From positions 1-64,000 of the forward strand of contig NZ_CANLBS010000020.1 of the NCBI RefSeq assembly GCF_947488945.1: a DNA stretch of 64,000 bases, written 5' to 3'. This document shows, piece after piece, positions 41,768 through 50,664 of this stretch. Origin of the DNA: an uncultured Streptomyces sp. (GTDB taxonomy: Bacteria > Actinomycetota > Actinomycetes > Streptomycetales > Streptomycetaceae). Position 1 is the stretch's first letter. Each line of letters starts with the position of its first letter. The notes under the pieces are model-generated. The model searched no databases. It was not told the DNA's origin and saw only the letters and a program-made list of their open reading frames with translations. The position numbers and the translations under genes are program-made.

Positions 41768-42592
41768 ATGTCGACGGACCTCCAGCCCCCGCTTCCGCTG
41801 CCCCGCCCCGCCGCCACCGCTCCGCCGGCGTCCGCGCCGCCCGGGACGGCCGCCGTGCCGGGCCCGGCGCCGGACCTGGTGCCGGACATCGGCCTCCTCC
41901 CTCATCCGGTCCTGGACAACCCCGCCTGGGCGGCGCTCTCCGGGCCGCACCGCGGGTTCGCCGAGATCGTGGGCCGCGCGGCGCGCTACCGCGCCGACGT
42001 CGCCCCGTTCGTGGCCCTGGGCGACCCGGACGACCCGCGCGCCTGGGACGATCTGGCGGAACTGCTGGGTCCGGGCGGGGTGACGGCGATCACCGGGGCC
42101 ACGGCCGTCCCGGACCACTGGGAGACCGTGCAACAGGGCTCCGGGGTGCAGTTGCTCGCCACCTCGCTGCGGACCGCCGTCGACCGGGAGGCGGTCCGGC
42201 TGACCACCGCCGACGTCCCGGAGATGCTGGACCTGGTGAGCCGCACCAAGCCCGGCCCGTTCCTGCCGCGCACGGTCGAACTCGGTGCGTACTGGGGCAT
42301 CCGACGCTCCGGCCGGCTGGTCGCGATGGCCGGGGAACGGCTGCGCCCGCCGGGGTACACGGAGATCAGCGCGGTCTGCACGGACGCCGGCCACCGGGGC
42401 GAGGGCCTCGCCACCCGCTTGGTGCGGCACGTCGCGGCGGGCATCGAGGACCGGGGCGACCAGCCGTTCCTGCACGCGGTGGCCGAGAACACCCGTGCCA
42501 TCGCCCTCTACCGTTCGATCGGCTTCACGCTGCGCCGCCGCACGGTCTTCCCGGTCGTACGCGCCCCGGGCGGGGAGGCGGCCGGAGCGTGA
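41768..42592 (+). CDS. GNAT-family N-acetyltransferase
   Basis: A 274-residue protein with a Pro-rich N-terminus (about 1-45) and a C-terminal GNAT domain: SAVCTDAGHRGEGLATRLVRHV is the acetyl-CoA loop and FLHAVAENTRAIALYRSIGF the late helix. The first half carries the DNPAWAALSGPHRGFAE block. It is clearly paralogous to the gene at 61556, sharing TADVPEMLDLVSRTKPGPFLPRTV-type sequence throughout. Substrate unknown. It closes the plus-strand sulfur/amine gene run. Confidence 0.83.
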   Translation: MSTDLQPPLPLPRPAATAPPASAPPGTAAVPGPAPDLVPDIGLLPHPVLDNPAWAALSGPHRGFAEIVGRAARYRADVAPFVALGDPDDPRAWDDLAELLGPGGVTAITGATAVPDHWETVQQGSGVQLLATSLRTAVDREAVRLTTADVPEMLDLVSRTKPGPFLPRTVELGAYWGIRRSGRLVAMAGERLRPPGYTEISAVCTDAGHRGEGLATRLVRHVAAGIEDRGDQPFLHAVAENTRAIALYRSIGFTLRRRTVFPVVRAPGGEAAGA

Positions 42593-42667
42593 GCGGCGTC
42601 GGAGCGATGAGCAGCGCCGGAGCCTGAGCGCGGCGGGGTGCACACCTCCGGGGCGGGGCGGCCGACG

Positions 42668-43882
42668 TCACCAGTCGTGGACGGTCCCGTCCTGGAGCCG
42701 GTTGACGGGCAGGTACGCCGCCTCGTAGGGGTGGGCGGCGGCCAGCTCCTCGTCGAGCTCCACCCCGATGCCGGGCGCCTCGCCGGGGTGCAGATGGCCG
42801 TCGGTGAAGGTGTAGGCGTGCCGGAACACCTCCTCGGTGAGGGGCTGATGGCCCGAGTACTCCTGGATGCCGAAGTTGTGGACCGCCAGGTCGAGGTGGA
42901 TCGCGGCGGCCATCCCGACCGGGGAGATGTCCTCGGGGCCGTGCACGGCGCTCTTGATCTGGTACTGCGCGGCGAAGTCGAACAGCTTGCGCAGCGGCGT
43001 GACCCCGCCGAAGTGGGTGACGGCCGAGCGGACGTAGTCGATCAACTGCTCGGTGATCAGGGCCTGGTAGTCGTACACGGTGTTGAACACCTCGCCGACC
43101 GCGAGCGGGGTGGTGGTGCCGCGGCGCACCAGCCGCAGCGCCTCCTGGTTCTCGGCGGGCGTGCAGTCCTCCAGCCAGAACGGCCGGTACGGTTCCAGGT
43201 CCTTGCCGAGCCGGGCGGCCTGGACCGGGGTGAGCCGGTGGTGGGCGTCGTGCAGCAGCGGCAGTTCCGGTCCGAACTCGGCGCGCACCGCCTCGAACAC
43301 GGTCGGCATGTGACGCAGGTAGGCGTCGGTGTCCCAGTCCTCGACCAGGGGGCGGGCCTGCTGGTGGGCGACGGCCGCGCCGGACGCGTCGGTGTCCGAC
43401 ACCCCGTACACCGCCTTGAGTCCGGGGATCCCGGTCTGGACGCGCACGGCGGGGTACCCCTCGGCCATCCGGGCGCGTACGGAGTCGAGGAGTTCGGGTA
43501 TGTCCCGGCCGTTGGCGTGGCCGTAGGTCCGGACCCGGTCCCGGCTGGCGCCGCCGAGCAGCTGGTAGAGCGGGAGGCCGGCCGCCTTCGCCTTGATGTC
43601 CCAGAGTGCGACGTCGACGGCGGCGAGCGCCGCCATCGTCACCGGTCCGCGCCGCCAGTACGCGCCCCGGTAGAGCGACTGCCAGGTGTCCTCGATCCGG
43701 TGCGGGTCGAGTCCGACGAGCAGCGGCGCCACATGGTCGGTGAGGTAGCTGACGACGGCGAGTTCACGCCCGTTGAGGGTGGCGTCCCCGAGGCCGGTGA
43801 GGCCCTGGTCCGTGGTCACCTTGAGGGTGACGAAGTTGCGGCCGGGGCTGGTGACGACGACGCTCGCGTCGATGATCTTCAT
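42668..43882 (-). CDS. manD: Mannonate dehydratase-type enolase-superfamily protein
   Basis: A 404-residue enolase-superfamily enzyme matching ManD/Rsp[35 protein letters not shown], the [15 protein letters not shown] segment, [11 protein letters not shown] metal region, [11 protein letters not shown] and [17 protein letters not shown]. ManD dehydrates D-mannonate (or D-gluconate in some members) to 2-keto-3-deoxy sugar acid. The start codon is ATG 43882. No other hexuronate pathway gene is nearby, so the physiological substrate is open. Confidence 0.85.
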   Translation of the reverse strand: MKIIDASVVVTSPGRNFVTLKVTTDQGLTGLGDATLNGRELAVVSYLTDHVAPLLVGLDPHRIEDTWQSLYRGAYWRRGPVTMAALAAVDVALWDIKAKAAGLPLYQLLGGASRDRVRTYGHANGRDIPELLDSVRARMAEGYPAVRVQTGIPGLKAVYGVSDTDASGAAVAHQQARPLVEDWDTDAYLRHMPTVFEAVRAEFGPELPLLHDAHHRLTPVQAARLGKDLEPYRPFWLEDCTPAENQEALRLVRRGTTTPLAVGEVFNTVYDYQALITEQLIDYVRSAVTHFGGVTPLRKLFDFAAQYQIKSAVHGPEDISPVGMAAAIHLDLAVHNFGIQEYSGHQPLTEEVFRHAYTFTDGHLHPGEAPGIGVELDEELAAAHPYEAAYLPVNRLQDGTVHDW

Positions 43883-43891
43883 GGCGGCACG

Positions 43892-44563
43892 CTACCGGGC
43901 CGCATCCGGTGCCGTAGTCGCGGACCGGTCCGCAAGCGCCCGGTCCAGGGCCGCCGCCTCGACGCCGGAGAGCCGGCGCTCGGCCCGCAGCATCCGCAGG
44001 ACCTCCGTGATCCGCTCCTCGTCCTCCAGCGTGCCGAGGCCGCCCCGGCAGGCGGGCAGCAGCAGGGCGAGGGCGTCCAGATCGGCGCTCGCGCAGAGCA
44101 GCCGGAGCAGGGCGCGGACGGAGGCGTCGGCCGGGCCGCCCCCCAAAGCCCCGGTGGTGCGCAACCCCCGGGCGACGCAGAGCCCCAGCCACCGCGCGTA
44201 CGGTCCGTCCGGGAGACCGGCGAGGTGCGTGGCGGCCGACTCGAAGTGGGCGCGGGCCGGTTCCGGCCGGCCGAGGTCGAGGTGCGCGCGGGCGACCGTG
44301 GCGTGCAGCGAGGCGTAGAAGGGACGCACCCGGTCGTCCCCGACCGCGTCGGCGCGGGCGAGGCACTCCTCGTTCCAGTGCAGCGTGTCCTCGGGGCTCT
44401 CCTGGTGCCGGGCCACGTAGTGGGCGGCGACGCAGGCGTCGTAGTCGTCCTCGGCCGCTTCCCAGGCTTCCAGGAAGAGGGCGCGGGCGTCGGCGTCCCG
44501 GCCTTCGCTCTCGGCGCGCATGCCGTCGGCGCACAACCGTACAACGGGGTTGTCGGGGTTCAT
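43892..44563 (-). CDS. Tetratricopeptide-like helical protein
   Basis: A 223-residue soluble, mostly helical protein with TPR-like periodicity: AESEGRDADARALFLEAWEAAEDDYDACVAAHYVARHQ and then ARAHLDLGRPEPARAHFESAATHLAGLP. No catalytic motif is visible. It probably mediates protein contacts. It lies just upstream of manD on the same strand (nine-base gap), so the two may be co-transcribed. Confidence 0.72.
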   Translation of the reverse strand: MNPDNPVVRLCADGMRAESEGRDADARALFLEAWEAAEDDYDACVAAHYVARHQESPEDTLHWNEECLARADAVGDDRVRPFYASLHATVARAHLDLGRPEPARAHFESAATHLAGLPDGPYARWLGLCVARGLRTTGALGGGPADASVRALLRLLCASADLDALALLLPACRGGLGTLEDEERITEVLRMLRAERRLSGVEAAALDRALADRSATTAPDAAR

Positions 44564-44659
44564 GCCGGTTCTCTGCTCCTCGCGGATGGTTCTCGGGCGG
44601 GTCGTGGGGGAAGGCGGGCGGTTCGCCCGGGGGCGGGCGTGCTGTTCGCACGGCGCCGC

Positions 44660-45745
44660 TCAGGGGCCGGGGGTGAGGGCGATCGGCATGACGAGGGTGG
44701 TGAAACTGCCCTGGTCGGCGGAGCGCACGACGACCGGCAGGTCGGCGGCGGCGATCTCCAGCAGCACGTCGGGGCCGACGCCGGTCTCCAGCGCTGGGGC
44801 GAGGACCGAGGGGTCGAACCCGATCGTCAGGGGCGGGGTGTCCTGCCGCACGGCGGGCAGGGCCGTGGCGCGGGCACCGTCGGGGAGGGCGACGACCAGT
44901 TCGTCCGTGCCGAGGCGCAGCGCGACGCCCGGCGCGTCGTCGCGCTCCCGGACGGCGGCCAGCAGGGCGGCCCGGTCCACGATCAGCCGGTGGGCCGGCA
45001 CGGCGAGCGCCGCCAGCATCGCGCGGTAGTCCGGGAACCGCCCCTGGCGCACCGGCACCGGCCGGGTTTCCCCGGCGCTCCGGGCGTGCACCCCGTCCGG
45101 TCCGTTCACCAGGGCCACCTCGGCGGACCGGGCCGCCCACGCCCCCAGTCCGACCAGGTCGTCCGCGCCGATCAGGAACTCCCCCGGCGCCCCCTCCGCC
45201 GGCCCGGCGTGTCCCAGCACCCGCATCGAGAAGCGGTACCGGTCGGTGGCGACCAGCCGGATCTCCTCCTCGTCGTACGCGACCAGGACGCAGTCCAGCT
45301 CCGGGTGGTGCGGATCGTCGCCGGCCGCCGGGGCCACCTGGCGTGCCGCGCTCGCCAGTTCGGCTCCGGCGACGCGTACCAGGGAGCGGGCCGGTCCGCC
45401 GGAGCCGCCGGCGAGCGACCGCAGGACGGCGGCGATCGTGGCGTCCGCCGTGCGGGTCCGGCCGCGCAGGGAGGCCCGGTGGCGCTCCAGCACCTCCCGG
45501 GCCCCCGCTGCCGGGCCGTCGAGGACCGCGCAGACGTCGGCCAGCGGGAGATCGGCCTCCCGCAGGTCCCGCAGCAGCCGGGCCCCGGGCTCCTGGGCGG
45601 TGCTGTACGAGCGGTACCCGGTCGCGGGGTCGACATGGGCGGGGCGCAGGACCCGGCAGTCGTCGTAGAACCGCAGGGCGCTCGGAGTGAGCCCGACCCG
45701 TCGGGCGAACACGCCGATGGCCAGGAGTTCGTCGGTGCTTTCCAT
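44660..45745 (-). CDS. MerR-family regulator fused to a DNA polymerase III beta-clamp-like region
   Basis: A 361-residue two-part protein. Residues about 7-75 are a MerR winged HTH (AIGVFARRVGLTPSALRFYDDCRVLRPAHVDPATGYRSY), and a linking helix runs to about 115. The remainder resembles the sliding clamp (DnaN): ELDCVLVAYDEEEIRLVATDRYRFSMRVL like clamp domain 1/2 strands, LIVDRAALLAAVRE, and the ending FTTLVMPIAL, close to the clamp's C-terminal MPxRL. Such proteins recur in Streptomyces under mixed names. The clamp-like half may serve as a ligand-binding or dimer scaffold; a replication role is unlikely. Confidence 0.75.
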   Translation of the reverse strand: MESTDELLAIGVFARRVGLTPSALRFYDDCRVLRPAHVDPATGYRSYSTAQEPGARLLRDLREADLPLADVCAVLDGPAAGAREVLERHRASLRGRTRTADATIAAVLRSLAGGSGGPARSLVRVAGAELASAARQVAPAAGDDPHHPELDCVLVAYDEEEIRLVATDRYRFSMRVLGHAGPAEGAPGEFLIGADDLVGLGAWAARSAEVALVNGPDGVHARSAGETRPVPVRQGRFPDYRAMLAALAVPAHRLIVDRAALLAAVRERDDAPGVALRLGTDELVVALPDGARATALPAVRQDTPPLTIGFDPSVLAPALETGVGPDVLLEIAAADLPVVVRSADQGSFTTLVMPIALTPGP

Positions 45746-45989
45746 GACCGGGATTCTGGATGTTCGAGCAACCTGAAGGTCAACACGGGCAACGGTCGCG
45801 CCGCCCGGCCGTCCGTTCCCCCTCCGGACCGGACCGGCAAAAGAAGTTGATCAATGGGAGCGGCACAGTCATGCTCGGTCCCGGCGTCCGCCGGGGCCCC
45901 CGTACCGCGTCGGCGCCCGGACCCGTACCACCGCTGCCCGTGCGTCCGCCGGGCGGCGGCCGTCCCGTGCCGTGCTCCCAGGAGACCAT

Positions 45990-46937
45990 GTGCTGTCGTT
46001 CCGCCCCACCACCGATGCCGACCTCGCCCGCGTCACCGCGATGACGGTCGACGAGCCCGTCGGCACGATCTCCGCCGACCGCTATCTCGCCGAGCGGGAC
46101 CAGGGGATGTACCGGCCGGGGTGGACCTGGCTCGCCGAGGACGCGGGCCGTCCGGTCGGACGGGCGCTGTGGTGGGGCAGGCCGGACGGCGACCACCCGC
46201 TCGCCCTGGACTGCCTGCACGTCGACCCGTCCGTGCCGGACCGGGCGGAGGCCGGGGCGGCGCTGATCGCGGCGGGGCTGAGGGCCTTCGCCCGCCAGGG
46301 CGCCGCCAAGCTCCCGCTCTACAACCTGACACTGCCCGAGGCGCCGCGGGAGGGGACCGCCCTGGCGTCGGCGGTGGACTGGCGCCGGTCGGCGGCCCTG
46401 GGCGCCGGGCTGACGCAGGAGGTGGAGCGGCTGCGGCTGGAGTGGACGCCGTCCGCCGGGCTCCCGGCCGTCCGCGGCCTGCTCACGTACACGGAGGGGA
46501 CGGACGAGGAGTTCCTGGACGTGTTCCGGCGGATCGCCGTGGGCAGTCTCGACGCGGAGACCCGCCGGGAGGTGGCCGCGCTCGGGGCCGGGGCCGCCGC
46601 CCGCAAGGAGATGGACTTCTACCTCGACTGCCCCGGCGAGCGCGCCTGGTGGCGGCTGGCCCGTACCACCGACGGCGAGGTGGCCGGTCTGGCGCTGCCC
46701 TCGGCGACCCCGTACCACCGCAACGTCGGCTATCTGGGCGTCGTCCCCGAGCTGCGCGGCCGGGGGTACGTCCACGAGATCCTCGCCGAGATCACCCGGT
46801 TCCACGCGGAGGCGGGGGCCGAGCGGATCACCGCCACGACGGACACCGGCAACGCCCCGATGGCGGCCGCCTTCGCACGGGCCGGCTATCGGACGACCGA
46901 GATCCGGCTCATCTGGTCGGCGCCCGACAGCGCCTGA
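45990..46937 (+). CDS. GNAT-family N-acetyltransferase (two GNAT-like halves)
   Basis: A 315-residue acetyltransferase. The C-terminal half has NVGYLGVVPELRGRGYVHEILAEITRF (acetyl-CoA loop) and TDTGNAPMAAAFARAGYRTTEIRLIW. The N-terminal half (LHVDPSVPDRAEAGAALIAAG) looks like a degenerate second GNAT. GTG 45990 was chosen because GGAG lies five bases upstream; GTG 45972 is also in frame. Substrate unknown. It is divergent from the MerR-type gene. Confidence 0.8.
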   Translation: MLSFRPTTDADLARVTAMTVDEPVGTISADRYLAERDQGMYRPGWTWLAEDAGRPVGRALWWGRPDGDHPLALDCLHVDPSVPDRAEAGAALIAAGLRAFARQGAAKLPLYNLTLPEAPREGTALASAVDWRRSAALGAGLTQEVERLRLEWTPSAGLPAVRGLLTYTEGTDEEFLDVFRRIAVGSLDAETRREVAALGAGAAARKEMDFYLDCPGERAWWRLARTTDGEVAGLALPSATPYHRNVGYLGVVPELRGRGYVHEILAEITRFHAEAGAERITATTDTGNAPMAAAFARAGYRTTEIRLIWSAPDSA

Positions 46938-47051
46938 ACCGGCGCGGGCCGCACTGCACCGCGCCACGGGACGGGACCGGGGGTCGTGGGGCGGGCTGCC
47001 CGGCGACCCGGTCCGCGGAGGCGCCGCCCCTCGGACCGCACTTTTGTGCAG

Positions 47052-47095
47052 CATGCATATCGAGTGCATGGAACACGCCACGTGTATGACACACG
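47052..47095. promoter_or_regulatory. Two dyads upstream of the MarR gene, operator candidates
   Basis: CATGCA-N7-TGCATG (47052-47070) and CGTGT-N5-ACACG (47081-47095) are perfect inverted repeats in the short AT-richer stretch 71-115 bases before the MarR start. Autoregulation by the MarR protein is the simplest reading. Confidence 0.5.
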
Positions 47096-47166
47096 CCGAT
47101 GTGACAGCATGAAGGCGGCCGTCCGGAGCCACGGATCGCCCACCAGGATTCCGGAGGCGGCACACC

Positions 47167-47625
47167 ATGGTCGGGCCCACCCATCGGGTCGAGTACGAAC
47201 AGATGCTGCTCGCCCGCCACGGGCTCGTCGAGCACCACCGGCACGGGAGGGCGAAGACGGACAGACTGGATCGGAGCGCCTACATCCTGCTGAGCCGCCT
47301 CCGCGCCCAGGGCCCCATGTCGATCGGCGAGCTGAGCGAGGCGTTCGGCCTCGACGCCTCCACGCTCAACCGCCAGACCGCCGCCGTCATGCGGGCCGGC
47401 CTCGCGGAGCGCATCCCGGACCCGCAGGGCGGCATGGCCCGCAAGTTCCGCATCAGCGAGCAGGGTGCCGAGCGGCTCGACGGGGAACGCGAGCTGATCC
47501 TCGCCTCACTGGACCGCGTCATGGCCGACTGGACGAGCGACGAGGTGGCCGCCTTCGCCCACTGCCTCCAGCGCTTCAACACCGACATCGAACGCCTCGC
47601 GGGATCACCCTGGCCCCGGCCCTGA
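47167..47625 (+). CDS. MarR-family transcriptional regulator
   Basis: A 152-residue winged-HTH protein of MarR type: DRSAYILLSRLRAQGPMSIGELSEAFGLDASTLNRQTAAVMRAGLAERIPDPQGGMARKFRISEQG spans the HTH and wing, with a C-terminal dimerisation helix. It is preceded by GGAGG and two dyads. Its target beyond its own promoter is unknown; the oxidoreductase at 47988 is the nearest downstream gene on the same strand. Confidence 0.87.
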   Translation: MVGPTHRVEYEQMLLARHGLVEHHRHGRAKTDRLDRSAYILLSRLRAQGPMSIGELSEAFGLDASTLNRQTAAVMRAGLAERIPDPQGGMARKFRISEQGAERLDGERELILASLDRVMADWTSDEVAAFAHCLQRFNTDIERLAGSPWPRP

Positions 47626-47987
47626 CACCCTGCGGCGGGGCGGCCGGCGCGGCGTCGCCACCACCGGGAAGGGGTACCTCGACGCCGTGGAGCACGCGCG
47701 GCGACCAGCCGTGCGTCAATCTGCGGATACCCCTGTCCCCCGCAGGAGGGATCCCGGCGCCGGCCTCCCACCGCCTCGCCCGGACCGGCTCGACGACACC
47801 CACCCGACGCGTCAAGTACGCCGCCGTGCGGAGGAGTTCGACGAAACGGCGATCACCCGCCCGCCGCGCACCCTCCGCCACCGGGGGCCGGAACGCCGCC
47901 GGGAGCCCCTTCGCCGGCCCGTCGGCGCGCGCCGGGTTGCCTACCGTCGTAACGGCCGCGGCGCGCGGCCGGGAAGAGGGGCACGGA
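47626..47987 (+). other. Intergenic region after the MarR gene
   Basis: 362 bases without a supportable gene. Open frames on both strands here have no ribosome site or recognisable domain. I see no strong hairpin or repeat. Confidence 0.35.
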
Positions 47988-48644
47988 ATGAGGATCGGCG
48001 TACTGGGCGCGGGCAACATGGCGGAGGCGCTCGCCGGGCACTGGGCGGGCTCGGGCCACGAGGTCCGGGTGGGGGGACGCGACCGGCGGAAGGCGCGCGA
48101 ACTGGCGGAACGGCTGGGCCACGGCACCGCGCACGGTGGGCCGGAGGAGGCGGCGGCGTTCGGCGAGGCGGTGCTGGTCGCACTGCCGTACGGTGCGGGG
48201 GCCGGGGTGGTGGGCCGGCTCCGGGAAGCACTGGCCGGGACGACACTGATCGACTGCTCCAACCCGGTGGGCCCCGGCTTCCGCCTCCTGACCGGCGAGG
48301 GCCCTTCGGCCGCCGCCGAACTGGCCGCCGCCGCGCCGGAGTCCCATGTCGTCAAGGCGTTCAACCTCTGCCACGCGAACGTCTGGGCGATGGATCCGCC
48401 GGTCTTCGACGGGCAGCCACTCGCCGTGCCGCTGTGCGGCGACGACGAGGACTCGCTGGTGCGGGTGCGGCGGCTGGTGCGGGACGCCGGCTGTGTGCCG
48501 TTGAACGCGGGCGGCCTCGACCGGGCGGGACTGGTCGAGGCGACCGCGGCACTGTTCATCGGGCTCTGGGTGGGCGAGGCCGCGGACGTCCGCGCCATCG
48601 CCCCGCCGCAGGAGTTCGCGGCGGGACCGGTGAAGTGCGCCTGA
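47988..48644 (+). CDS. NADPH-dependent F420 reductase-like oxidoreductase
   Basis: A 218-residue Rossmann protein of the FNO/NADP oxidoreductase family: MRIGVLGAGNMAEALAGHW (dinucleotide loop), GGRDRRKARELAERL (Arg residues favouring NADP), VLVALPYGA, DCSNPV and SHVVKAFNLCHANVW. It resembles enzymes annotated as NADPH:F420 reductase or metalloreductase-type NAD(P)-binding proteins. Cofactor F420 use is possible but not proven. ATG 47988 follows GGAAGAGGGG. Confidence 0.8.
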   Translation: MRIGVLGAGNMAEALAGHWAGSGHEVRVGGRDRRKARELAERLGHGTAHGGPEEAAAFGEAVLVALPYGAGAGVVGRLREALAGTTLIDCSNPVGPGFRLLTGEGPSAAAELAAAAPESHVVKAFNLCHANVWAMDPPVFDGQPLAVPLCGDDEDSLVRVRRLVRDAGCVPLNAGGLDRAGLVEATAALFIGLWVGEAADVRAIAPPQEFAAGPVKCA

Positions 48645-48759
48645 CGGTGGTCCGACAGGCACGGCGCGGGGACCGCGGCCCGCGGACCACCATCCGTCCA
48701 GGCCGGCACCCGCACCCGCACCCGTCGCACGGTCCGGGGCGGGCCGGGGCCCCCGCACC

Positions 48760-50436
48760 TCACCCCGCCGGGCTCCGGCGCTTGCCGCGGGCGGCGGCGA
48801 CGAGGGCCGGGACGGTGGCGAACTTGACCCGGGGGCGGCCGTTTTCGTGGCCGGCGGCGCGTTCGGCCCGGTCGATGGCGGCGAGGCCCTTGGCGTCCAC
48901 GACCTGGCGGTTGCGGCTGCGGGCGAGCCGGGCCAGTGCCTTCGCGGTGGAGCGGGCCGGGGGCAGCGTGCCGGCGACGGCGTCGGCGAGGAGCGTGCCG
49001 ACGGTCTCGGCGGCGCACGACCGGTTGGCGCCAATGCCGCCCGAGGGGCCCCGCTTGATCCAGCCGACGACGTAGGTGCCGGGCATGCCGGTGACCCGCC
49101 CGGCCTCGTGCGGCACCGTGCCGGCGGTCTCGTCGAAGGGCAGGCCCGGCACGGGAACGCCCCGGTATCCGACGGCGCGGAGGAACATCCCGGTAGGCAG
49201 GTCGAGTTCACCGGCTCCGGCGGTGACCCGGACCGACGAGACCCGCTCCTCGCCCTCCACCCGCAGCGGGGCCGAGTGGAAGCGCAGCACGATGCGCCGG
49301 CCGGAGCCCTCGTCCGGCGTCCGTGACCAGTCGACCGCCTCGCGCGGCAGGTCACGCAGGAGTGCGGCCTTGTCGCCCGGTCCCGCGGCGTCGAGGGCCG
49401 CGCCGACGCGGGGGTCGTGGTCGTCCACGACCAGGCTCACCCCGGGGAGGTGGCGCAGCGCGCTGAGCTCGGAGCGGCTGTACGCGGCGTGTTCCGGGCC
49501 ACGTCGGCCGAGCAGGACCACCTCGCGGACCGGGGAGTCCCGCAGCGCCGCGAGGGCGTGGTCGGCGATGTCCGTCGCGGCCAGGGCGGCCGGGTCGGCG
49601 ACCAGGATGCGGGCGACGTCGAGCGCGACGTTGCCGTTGCCCGCCACCACGACGCGTCGGGCGGACGGTCCGGCGCCCGCCGGGCCGACGGAGTCGGGCG
49701 CGGTCTCGGGGTGCGCGTTGTACCAGGCGACGAACGCCGTCGCGGAGAGGCTGCCGGGCAGGTCCTCGCCGGGGATGCCGAGCCGGCGGTCGGCGGAGGC
49801 GCCGACCGCGTAGACGACCGCGTCGTGGTGGGCGGCGAGTTCGTCCGCCGTGAGGTCCTTGCCGACCTCCACACCGAGCAGCATCCGCACCCGGGGGTGG
49901 TCGTGGAAGCGGGCGAAGGTGTCGCCGACCTTCTTGGTCGCGGGGTGGTCGGGGGCGACGCCGTGGCGGACGAGACCGCCGGCCACCGGGAGCCGGTCGA
50001 CGAGGGTCACCTCGGCGTCGGTGTGCAGCAGCAGGTCCTCGGCGGCGTACATGCCGGCCGGACCGGTGCCGACGACCGCGACTCTCAGCGGCCCGAAGTC
50101 CGAGGGGAGGCTGCGGTCGAACGCCGGGGCGTCCCAGGCGTGGAAGTTGGGCGAGTGGCCGCCCGGCGCGGGCGCGGCCCCGCGGTCCGCGTAGTAGGCG
50201 GCGTTGACGGCGGCGTACTCCTGCTGGTCCGGGGGGAGGCTGTCCACCGGGTGGATCGCGTCGACGGGGCAGGCGTCGGCACACGCCCCGCAGTCGATGC
50301 AGGTCGCGGGGTCGACATAGAGCATCTCGGTGCTGCCGAACGCCCTTTCCTGCGGCGTCGGATGGATGCAGTTGACGGGACAGACGGCGACGCAGGTGGC
50401 GTCGCTGCAGCAGGTCTGGGTGATCGCGTAGGTCAT
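48760..50436 (-). CDS. Ferredoxin-ferredoxin:NADP reductase fusion
   Basis: A 558-residue fusion. Residues 1-75 form a 7Fe/8Fe-type ferredoxin (CVAVCPVNCIHP and CIDCGACADACPVDAIHP). Residues about 105-558 form an adrenodoxin-reductase-like flavoprotein: VAVVGTGPAGMYAAEDLL, VDRLPVAGGLVRHGVAPDH, VVVAGNGNVALDVARIL and YVVGWIKRGPSGGIGANRSCA. It resembles mycobacterial FprB. It lies 228 bases downstream of the diiron oxygenase on the same strand and is an obvious electron supplier for it. ATG 50436 was chosen because the ferredoxin begins there. Confidence 0.9.
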   Translation of the reverse strand: MTYAITQTCCSDATCVAVCPVNCIHPTPQERAFGSTEMLYVDPATCIDCGACADACPVDAIHPVDSLPPDQQEYAAVNAAYYADRGAAPAPGGHSPNFHAWDAPAFDRSLPSDFGPLRVAVVGTGPAGMYAAEDLLLHTDAEVTLVDRLPVAGGLVRHGVAPDHPATKKVGDTFARFHDHPRVRMLLGVEVGKDLTADELAAHHDAVVYAVGASADRRLGIPGEDLPGSLSATAFVAWYNAHPETAPDSVGPAGAGPSARRVVVAGNGNVALDVARILVADPAALAATDIADHALAALRDSPVREVVLLGRRGPEHAAYSRSELSALRHLPGVSLVVDDHDPRVGAALDAAGPGDKAALLRDLPREAVDWSRTPDEGSGRRIVLRFHSAPLRVEGEERVSSVRVTAGAGELDLPTGMFLRAVGYRGVPVPGLPFDETAGTVPHEAGRVTGMPGTYVVGWIKRGPSGGIGANRSCAAETVGTLLADAVAGTLPPARSTAKALARLARSRNRQVVDAKGLAAIDRAERAAGHENGRPRVKFATVPALVAAARGKRRSPAG

Positions 50437-50664
50437 GTCGTCAGCTCGGGTCTTCGTCTCGGCCCGGCGGTCGCACGGGGGCGGCCCGACCGGCGCCCGG
50501 CCGCGGCACGGGTGGTGTCCGGCGGGGCTCGGGGCGGGGGTCGGGCGGGTCCGGCGCACGGGTGGGGCGGGGTCGGATGGGGGCGGGACGGCCGCACGGC
50601 ACCGCACGGCCGCGTCGCGGCACCGGAGCGGTGCCGCGGGGCGGCCGGGACGGGTGGCGGCGGG

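Noticed and set aside
44660-45745. Calling the gene a DNA polymerase III beta subunit (dnaN)
   Set aside because: The N-terminus is a clear MerR DNA-binding domain and the clamp-like part is too short for a full three-domain clamp.
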